Shown here: positions 14,368 to 20,088 of the stretch, piece after piece
How the letters are laid out: every line of letters begins with the position of its first letter
How positions within the stretch are numbered: position 1 is the first letter of the stretch
NCBI GenBank assembly: GCA_025453925.1
Contig: JALOPK010000018.1
Location: forward strand, 1-20,088
DNA length: 20,088 nucleotides
Origin: Candidatus Eiseniibacteriota bacterium
GTDB taxonomy: Bacteria > JAFGKV01
Reading direction: 5' to 3'
Notes under the pieces: model-generated
Database searches by the model: none
Told to the model about the DNA's origin: nothing
What the model saw: the letters and a program-made list of their open reading frames with translations, nothing else
Translations under genes and position numbers: made by a program

Positions 14368-15348
14368 ATGACCGATCGTACCGGCTCCCCACCGATCACG
14401 GAACTCAGCATCTCCTACACGCTGCGATGCACCAGCGCGTGCCGGCACTGTGCCGTCGAGTCGTCGCCTGAACGTACCGAAAAGCTCAACCCTGATGACG
14501 TGCTACCCCTCCTCCCCGCCCTTCATGCACACGGCGTGCGCAGGTTTCTCCTCACCGGCGGCGAGCCTGCGCTCTACGTCGATGAACTGGCGCACATCAT
14601 CCGGCCCACACAGTCCTATGGGTGGAGGGTCGCGGTGTTCAGCAACGGGTTCTGGGCCGTTTCCGATGAGGATGCGCGTTCATGGGCCGCGGACTTCCGG
14701 GGGGCCGGGATTCACCACGTCTTCTTCAGCACGAGCCGCTACCACCGCGAGTTCGTCCCCTCTGCGAACATCCTCCGGGCCGCTGCCGCCCTGGAGCGTC
14801 ATCACCTCACGTCACACGTCCACTGCCACCTCGACCGGACGAGGAACGTCGGCGACCTGCTGGTGGCCGCCGAACTGGCCGAGCGAGGCGTCCCGTGCTC
14901 GCCCTTCGTGCTCTGCCCCGAAGGCCGGGCGCGAGATCTGACCGATCAGATCGAGCTCCTCGGTGCGCCGAGGGGCCAGGTGCCGAAGGAACGGTGCGCC
15001 CTTCAGCACCAGATCTTCATCGACACCGGCGGCGTGGCGATGCGGTGCTGTGCGGCCGCCGACCGAATGGAGCGTCTCGAAAACCGAGACTTCTACTGCT
15101 ACGGCGACGTGCGCCAGCACACGATCGAAGAAATCCTGGACGGCATGGCGCCATGGACTCCCCTGTTCGCCCTCCTGAATCGTGAAGGTCCCGCGGGAGT
15201 GTGGGGGTGTCTCGCCGGCCAACTGGCGGGAACCGGCTTCTCCCTTCGAGATAGGTACTACTCTCACTGCGATCTGTGCACTGACCTCTTGGGCAATCCC
15301 CGCGTGCTGCACGTCGTGCGAGACATGTTCAGGATTCCCCCTCCCTGA
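14368..15348 (+). CDS. Third radical SAM protein of the cassette region
   Basis: A 326-residue radical SAM protein with CTSACRHC (CX3CX2C; Cys21, Cys25, Cys28) and TGGEP at 63-67, confirming SAM-cluster binding. The C terminus has further Cys residues: ERCALQ, AMRCCAA, YCYGDV, WGCLAG and HCDLCTDLLG. These suggest at least one extra iron-sulfur site of Twitch or divergent SPASM type, but the classical CX2CX5CX3C is absent. The N-terminal motif ITELSISYTLRC resembles that of peptide-modifying radical SAM proteins. It follows the HprK-like gene by 118 bp on the same strand, so it may be a third tailoring enzyme of the peptide or a separate unit. The ATG at 14368 has GGAG six bases upstream; an ATG at 14293 with GGGAG is an alternative adding 25 residues. 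Confidence 0.82.
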   Translation: MTDRTGSPPITELSISYTLRCTSACRHCAVESSPERTEKLNPDDVLPLLPALHAHGVRRFLLTGGEPALYVDELAHIIRPTQSYGWRVAVFSNGFWAVSDEDARSWAADFRGAGIHHVFFSTSRYHREFVPSANILRAAAALERHHLTSHVHCHLDRTRNVGDLLVAAELAERGVPCSPFVLCPEGRARDLTDQIELLGAPRGQVPKERCALQHQIFIDTGGVAMRCCAAADRMERLENRDFYCYGDVRQHTIEEILDGMAPWTPLFALLNREGPAGVWGCLAGQLAGTGFSLRDRYYSHCDLCTDLLGNPRVLHVVRDMFRIPPP

Positions 15349-15417
15349 AAGGATCCGTTCCGGCATGTGCGAGAGAAGCCGTGTCACGGACCTGCGAAAC
15401 TCGGTGGGAGCGTGAAC

Positions 15418-16200
15418 GTGACGGCTTCCACGCACGACGTGCGACAGGAGGTCCGCCGAGCACTGGCACTCTCTCCGCAGAAGGCGGCGTCCTCGATCCG
15501 ACTCATGCTGGCCTCGTTGGGAAGCCCCGATGATGCCGAGGGGGCTCGTCGGTTCATCCCGGGCATGGGTTCATGCTTCGGCGTGCGGATGCCCATCCTT
15601 CGAGAAATCGCAGCCGAAGTCGCCCTGTGGGGCGCACGAATGCCCCTCGATGGGACGGGGATGGCTGAACTACTGTGGCGCAATGACTCCCGCGAGGAAC
15701 GGGTCATCGCCGCCAAGACGCTGGAACGATTGGGAAAGTGGGCATGGCGACCGGTTCTTGAAACGGCGGCGCGCCTTGTACCCGATATCCGCACATGGGA
15801 GGAGTGTGATCAGCTCGGCTGTTTTGGGTTGCGCTTCGTGACCCAGCTTCACCCTGAGGAGGTCCTGCCGCGATGCACGGCGTGGGTGAGGGATTCCCGT
15901 TCTTGGACCCGGCGTTTCGGCATAGTGGTGATGACCGCCCTCCCCAAGGTCAGGGGCTACCACGTCGGCGAACGCGAAACCGATGTGCTGGACCATGGCA
16001 TGAATGACGATGCGCGAGAGGTCCGGGATGCGGTGGGCTGGGTCTTGCGGGAAATGGCCGCGGTTGATTCCGTGTCCGTCACCTCCTTCTTGACTCGTCA
16101 TGCCGCGCGCGCGTCACCCACGACCCGGCGCATCATTCTGCAGACGCTCCGCAGACTGCCGGAGTCGCAACGGGTTGCTGTCCGGGATGCACTGGCGTGA
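15418..16200 (+). CDS. AlkD-like DNA alkylation repair protein
   Basis: A 260-residue protein of the AlkD/HEAT-like repeat family, which in characterised members excises alkylated bases from DNA. Visible family features are the N-terminal helices with FGVRMPILREIAAEV, then LLWRNDSREERVIAAKTLERL, IRTWEECDQLGCFGL, WVRDSRSWTRRFGIVVMTALP and the C-terminal REVRDAVGWVLREMA helix. Length fits the family. Substrate range cannot be read from sequence, and several AlkD relatives lack glycosylase activity. The GTG at 15418 is preceded by GGGAG at seven bases. A GTG at 15367 would add 17 residues without a clear ribosome site. It starts 69 bp after the radical SAM gene and is probably outside the RiPP locus functionally. 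Confidence 0.8.
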   Translation: MTASTHDVRQEVRRALALSPQKAASSIRLMLASLGSPDDAEGARRFIPGMGSCFGVRMPILREIAAEVALWGARMPLDGTGMAELLWRNDSREERVIAAKTLERLGKWAWRPVLETAARLVPDIRTWEECDQLGCFGLRFVTQLHPEEVLPRCTAWVRDSRSWTRRFGIVVMTALPKVRGYHVGERETDVLDHGMNDDAREVRDAVGWVLREMAAVDSVSVTSFLTRHAARASPTTRRIILQTLRRLPESQRVAVRDALA

Positions 16201-16331
16201 CGAGCTGAGAGGGATGCCTGCCGTCACGAGTTCCGTTCCCAATGGTCCAATGGTCGATGGACGCGGCATGGCGATTGGCCCCACCCCGGGGCTCGCCCAG
16301 GCCGCCAAACGCCCCAAGAGGAGGGAGAGTC

Positions 16332-16667
16332 ATGTCACGAATGATCGCCGTGTGCGGCCTTGTGTGCTCGGAATGCCCGGCCTATGTAGCCACCAAGGCC
16401 GGCGACTACGAGGCGCTGGTGAGAGTCGCCGAGCTCTGGAGCAAGGAGTACCACGCTGATCTGACACCCGAGGGGTGCCGCTGCGATGGGTGCCAGGATG
16501 CCGGTAGACGCCATATCGGCCACTGGTCGGAATGCCAGATCCGCCTGTGCGGCCATAGCCGTGGCCTGGAGACCTGCGCGTCCTGCGCGGATTATGCATG
16601 CGAGAAGCTGACCGGGTTCTTCGGCATGGTGCCCGCGGCCAGGGCCAATCTGGACGCGCTGCGCTGA
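16332..16667 (+). CDS. DUF3795 cysteine-rich protein
   Basis: A 111-residue protein matching DUF3795 by its cysteine layout: MIAVCGLVCSECPAY at the N terminus, CRCDGC in the middle, then ECQIRLCGHSRGLETCASCADYACEKL. The ten or so Cys residues suggest metal or iron-sulfur binding, but the family has no established function. The ATG at 16332 follows a very strong ribosome site (AGGAGGGAGAG). The next gene, a radical SAM protein, begins 20 bp downstream, so the two form a small operon. Confidence 0.83.
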   Translation: MSRMIAVCGLVCSECPAYVATKAGDYEALVRVAELWSKEYHADLTPEGCRCDGCQDAGRRHIGHWSECQIRLCGHSRGLETCASCADYACEKLTGFFGMVPAARANLDALR

Positions 16668-16687
16668 GTCTGCCGGGGATCCCTTCC

Positions 16688-17503
16688 TTGGCTGAGCCTT
16701 CGATCCGTGAAGTTGCCTGCAAGAGTGCCCTGACCAGATCGCGCATTCCGTCACTCGACTATGTGGTCAACCCCTACGCGGGGTGCGCGCACGGGTGCGT
16801 GTACTGCTATGTCCCTTCCATGCCGTGGGTCGCCGGCAGGCCGGAACCGTGGGGCAGCTATGTCGACGTGAGGATCAACGCGCCGAGCGTGTTGGCCCGT
16901 CAGCTCCGGCGCGCGGGACCTGGTTCCGTCAATCTCAGCACGACCACCGATCCCTACCAACCCGCGGAAGCACGGTATCGGCTTACTCGGGCGTGCCTCG
17001 GGCTCTTGGCGGAGGCGGGGAGACCGGTGTCGATCCTCACCAAGTCCCCTCTGGTGACCAGAGACCTCGACATCCTCGCGCGATTCCCCGACGTGGAAGT
17101 CGGATTTTCCATCGCGTCAGTGAATCAGGAGCTGATCAACTGGTTTGAGCCCGCCACGCCCCCCGTCGCGGCACGACTCGATGCGCTCTCGATGCTGGCC
17201 GATTCAGGCATTCGAACCTACGCCTTCCTCGGACCGCTGCTGCCCTTCCTGAGCGACTCCGAGGAGGACATCGGGCGGCTGGTGGCCGAAGTAGCCCGCA
17301 GGGGAGTGTCGTCACTGATCGCGGACAGCATGAACCTGCGAGGTGTCGCCGTGCAACGGATGTGCCGCATTCTGTGCGGGCGGCGGCCCGACCTCGTGGT
17401 GCGTTATCGTGCGATGAGCCAGGGGCGCACAGCCTACCACAGGTCGCTTCGCGAGGTTGTTCGCGCCCAGGCCGCACGGTACCGGCTCGAGGTCGTCATG
17501 TAG
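16688..17503 (+). CDS. SPL-family radical SAM protein (spore photoproduct lyase-like)
   Basis: A 271-residue radical SAM protein. The N terminus AEPSIREVACKSALTRSRIPSLDYVVNPYAGCAHGCVYCY carries CX3CX2C (Cys33, Cys37, Cys40) and matches the group annotated as SPL family radical SAM proteins. NLSTTTDPYQPAE and the RPVSILTKSPLVTRDLDIL segment are also typical. Members resemble spore photoproduct lyase, but most come from non-sporulating bacteria and their substrates are unknown. The start is taken as TTG at 16688, since this yields the normal family N terminus and follows a GGGGAT ribosome-like sequence. An ATG at 16598 lies inside the DUF3795 gene and would add an unrelated 30-residue tail. Confidence 0.83.
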   Translation: MAEPSIREVACKSALTRSRIPSLDYVVNPYAGCAHGCVYCYVPSMPWVAGRPEPWGSYVDVRINAPSVLARQLRRAGPGSVNLSTTTDPYQPAEARYRLTRACLGLLAEAGRPVSILTKSPLVTRDLDILARFPDVEVGFSIASVNQELINWFEPATPPVAARLDALSMLADSGIRTYAFLGPLLPFLSDSEEDIGRLVAEVARRGVSSLIADSMNLRGVAVQRMCRILCGRRPDLVVRYRAMSQGRTAYHRSLREVVRAQAARYRLEVVM

Positions 17504-17527
17504 GGAGTTCCACGCCGCGGACCCGTG

Positions 17528-17564
17528 GGCCACCACAACCTTCGGGATAGCCCGATCGGTGGCC
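17528..17564. terminator. Nested hairpin between convergent genes, possible two-way terminator
   Basis: GGCCACC (17528-17534) pairs perfectly with GGTGGCC (17558-17564), and inside it CGGG-ATAG-CCCG (17543-17554) forms a second stem. It lies between the stops of the SPL-like gene and the convergent STAND gene, where a shared terminator would be expected. No U-tract follows on either strand, so intrinsic termination is uncertain. Confidence 0.3.
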
Positions 17565-17577
17565 GTCGAGAGGACGA

Positions 17578-20088
17578 TCAGGGATCCCGCGGGTGAAGGC
17601 GCGGAGCGAGCCCCGCGAGTGCGGCCTCGATTACCGGCATGAGCGATTCAGTCGTGAGGGATCTGGCTCTGGCCGTGACGGCGTCCAGTGCGGCGGCGCC
17701 AAGTTCCTTCTCGAGCTCCTCCATTGCATCGGCTGCCTCACGCCTGGCCTTCGATTTGGCATCGCCGCTGGCAAGGATAAACGCGTGAAGCAGGGCGGCA
17801 TGCTCGTGGGCGCCGAGGTGCTGCATGATTGGCGCGAAGCGGCCCGCAAACCCGACGATCAATGCCCTCGCGTTGATCTCCACGGCGATCCGCAACCCCT
17901 CCCCATACGCCTCGATCGCTGAATGGGCGGCGCCATTCGCACGGTGCGCATCGCCCGCCTCTTCGAGCGCCGTACAAAGACTCCATCTCTCCCCGAGTTC
18001 GCGGAACAGCGCTACCGCGGCGTCCACGCTGGCGATCGCCTGTTCCCGTTCGCCAAGGGCCTGGCACGCCCGCGCCAGGGCAACAAGCGCAAGCCCTTTT
18101 CCCCTTCGCTCGCCGGTCTTCTCATGGATCTCCAGGCTCTCACGATTCAGGCGCTTCGCCTCGCCGTGGTTCCCCGTGACGCCCTCCAGAGTGCCCATCT
18201 GGTAGAGCGCATGGGCGGTGCCATGCTCGTCACCCATCTCCCGCGCGACCTCGAGGCTCTCGCGGTAGCACTGCCGCGCGGTGGTGAAATCGTCGAGGGA
18301 GAACGCGACGTTCCCGAGGTTACCCAAGGCCGTCCGAATCCCGCGCCGGCTCCCTATCTCGCGATTCACCGCGAGTGCAGCCTGGTAGTGCTCCCGGGCA
18401 GGAGCCATTTCGCCGAGGCAATAGGAGGCGTTCCCGAGATTGTTCAGGGCCATGGCGACGGTGCGGCGGTCCCCGGCTTCGCCCAGGATGGAGAGCGACC
18501 GAGCATGCCACGTCTGGGCGTTCGCGTACCCACCCCGATACATCTCGATGCTCCCCATCGCGTCACAGCACTGGGCGAGAAGCAAGTGGTCGCCGCAGGC
18601 GGTCGCATGCCGCAAGGCCTCTTCGAGCAACGCAGCGGCGTCCTCATAGTGACCCTCCCTGCCCGCATTCCCCCCAAGGCCGAGCAGTGCCATGGCCAGG
18701 TCGCGCGGAGTCCCATGTTCTCGAAGAAGCCCCATCGCTTCCTCATACCGATCGCGGGCGACGCCGAACTTGCCGAGTGCCTGATTCGTGTCGGCCTGGA
18801 GCACGAGGGCCACGCCGAGCAGACGCCGTACCGCGTCGACGGCGCCCGTCCCTCCGCCCGAGGCGGCCCGGAGGACCTGGATGGCCTGATCGAGCGTCTG
18901 GCCGTCGACCGCCAGCCACCCGCGACCGTGAAGGAACGCATGCAGCGCGGAGAGAAAGCCTTCCAGCGCGTCGAGTTCGAGATGCGTCAAGGCCCAGTCA
19001 AGCCCGATCCGCATGTTGGCGAGCTCCTCCTCCATCTCGTCGAACACGGCCTCGGCGCCGCGCTGGTGGAGCCGTCCACGTCGTTCACTGACGTACCGGG
19101 CGAAGTAATCGGCGTGGACCTGCCGGGCCTGCCGCAGCGCCTCCCCGTCGAGGGAGAGCTGACTCCCCACGAACTGCCGAAGGAGCTCGTGCAGGTGGTA
19201 GCGATCGGTCGTGTCGCGGGAGATCAGTGACCTGTCCATCAGCCCGGCGAGGAGGTGAAGATCGGCGCCGATGTACTCCGCTGCCTCGCGACGGAAGCCG
19301 TGACCGAATACCGAGAGACGTCCCACCACAGACCGTTCGCGATCACTGAGGCGACGCCATGACTGGGAGAGCACGGCAGTCATGCTTCGGTGGTGCGCGG
19401 GAACGTCGCGTGCCGATGTGGTGAGAATGCCGGCATCTCGTTCGATCTCAGCGAGAATCTCGGCGCATGTCAGGACCCGAGCCCACCCCGCGGCCATTTC
19501 AATCCCCAGCGGGAGGCCCTCCAAGAACCGGCAGATGCGAACCACCGACGCCACATCCGTGACCGCGGCCGCAACTGTGGCATTCATGCGATTCGCGTGC
19601 TCCAGGAAGAGTCGAACGGCGTCATACTCCACGACGTCGTCGCCCGTGTCGTGAGGGGGCACTGGAAGCCCTCGCACCGGCATCACGTGTTCGTAGCGCA
19701 GGTCGAGTCGCTGCCGTGAAGTGATCAGCAGCTTGAGGCCGCTGGTCCGCGCGAGGAGTTCCGTCACGATGGGTGCGCCGTCCAGAAGCCGGTCGAAGTC
19801 GTCCAACACGAGAAGGAGTTGCTTGCCGCGGAGGAATCCCGCGAGCTGTTCCGTCGGGTCGCGTCGCCCGGAGAGCTGAAAGGCCAGCGCGCTGGCGATT
19901 GCCAAGGGGATGAACGCGGGAGACTGGACAGGATTCAGCGGCACGAGGCAGGATCCGTCGACGAACAGCCGCGCCAGCTCTTTCGCGGCCTCGTATGCAA
20001 GGTGGCTCTTGCCGACTCCCCCGGGGCCCGTCAGGGTGAGCACCCGGCACGACGACTCGCCCAGCATGGCGCCTATGGCATCCAACTC
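17578..20088 (-). CDS. STAND-type NTPase with TPR repeats, 5' end off the window
   Basis: An open frame of 836 visible residues reaching the right edge, so the N terminus is missing. It begins inside the common pre-NTPase motif ELDAIGAML. The NTPase domain has Walker A GPGGVGKS, the Walker B strand LLLVLDDFD, the sensor-like LLITSRQRLDL and LEGLPLGIEMAAGW, the pattern of AfsR/NB-ARC-like STAND regulators. A winged-helix linker region (LSDRERSVVGRLSVFG, LLRQFVG) follows. About nine tetratricopeptide repeats then run to near the C terminus (for example ALNNLGNASYCLGEMAPAREHYQAAL). Such proteins usually carry an N-terminal transcription-factor, kinase or cyclase domain and act as signal-responsive regulators; that domain is not visible here. 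It is convergent with the SPL-like gene. Confidence 0.87.
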   Translation of the reverse strand, partial: ELDAIGAMLGESSCRVLTLTGPGGVGKSHLAYEAAKELARLFVDGSCLVPLNPVQSPAFIPLAIASALAFQLSGRRDPTEQLAGFLRGKQLLLVLDDFDRLLDGAPIVTELLARTSGLKLLITSRQRLDLRYEHVMPVRGLPVPPHDTGDDVVEYDAVRLFLEHANRMNATVAAAVTDVASVVRICRFLEGLPLGIEMAAGWARVLTCAEILAEIERDAGILTTSARDVPAHHRSMTAVLSQSWRRLSDRERSVVGRLSVFGHGFRREAAEYIGADLHLLAGLMDRSLISRDTTDRYHLHELLRQFVGSQLSLDGEALRQARQVHADYFARYVSERRGRLHQRGAEAVFDEMEEELANMRIGLDWALTHLELDALEGFLSALHAFLHGRGWLAVDGQTLDQAIQVLRAASGGGTGAVDAVRRLLGVALVLQADTNQALGKFGVARDRYEEAMGLLREHGTPRDLAMALLGLGGNAGREGHYEDAAALLEEALRHATACGDHLLLAQCCDAMGSIEMYRGGYANAQTWHARSLSILGEAGDRRTVAMALNNLGNASYCLGEMAPAREHYQAALAVNREIGSRRGIRTALGNLGNVAFSLDDFTTARQCYRESLEVAREMGDEHGTAHALYQMGTLEGVTGNHGEAKRLNRESLEIHEKTGERRGKGLALVALARACQALGEREQAIASVDAAVALFRELGERWSLCTALEEAGDAHRANGAAHSAIEAYGEGLRIAVEINARALIVGFAGRFAPIMQHLGAHEHAALLHAFILASGDAKSKARREAADAMEELEKELGAAALDAVTARARSLTTESLMPVIEAALAGLAPRLHPRDP

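Noticed and set aside
17923-19230. Plus-strand open frame of 435 codons opposite the TPR region
   Set aside because: Shadow of the STAND/TPR gene, whose NTPase and TPR motifs are clear.

Overview
The window is a gene-dense, GC-rich bacterial chromosome segment of about 20 kb. A lipobox lipoprotein, secreted and membrane-anchored proteins, an E. coli-type glucokinase and a membrane diguanylate cyclase suggest a Gram-negative-type free-living bacterium, possibly from an environmental candidate phylum. The phylum cannot be fixed from this sequence. No tRNA, rRNA, CRISPR array, transposase or phage gene was seen.

Region 1 (1-7089) lies entirely on the minus strand and reads as ordinary genome. 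Listed from low to high coordinates, it holds the start of a secreted Asp-box (sialidase-like) protein running off the left edge, a TIGR04076-type small protein overlapping a GGDEF diguanylate cyclase, glucokinase just downstream of GTP cyclohydrolase I (folE), a small lipoprotein, a nine-repeat ankyrin protein with a membrane anchor, and a VanZ-like membrane protein followed by a good intrinsic terminator.

Region 2 (7532-15348) is the notable part: a probable RiPP (ribosomally made, post-translationally modified peptide) locus resembling the SynChlorMet (Scm) cassette. The plus-strand core is a stand-alone PqqD-like leader-binding protein, a ScmE-like radical SAM/SPASM enzyme, a ScmF-like radical SAM/SPASM enzyme, a 91-residue peptide with six evenly spaced C-x-x-G motifs, and a HprK-like P-loop protein (ScmC-like). 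A third radical SAM protein follows. Just upstream are a PRMT-type methyltransferase with a C-terminal PqqD-like domain and, on the minus strand, a PF14907-type nucleotidyltransferase. Inferred scheme: the PqqD-like protein presents the leader of the CxxG peptide to ScmE/ScmF, which modify its regularly spaced cysteines. The methyltransferase, kinase-like protein and nucleotidyltransferase may add further changes or control the process. No exporter or maturation protease is visible.

Region 3 (15418-17503, plus strand) holds an AlkD-like DNA alkylation repair protein, a DUF3795 cysteine-rich protein and a spore-photoproduct-lyase-like radical SAM protein. Region 4 (17578-20088, minus strand) is the C-terminal 836 residues of a large STAND-type NTPase with TPR repeats, whose N terminus lies beyond the right edge.
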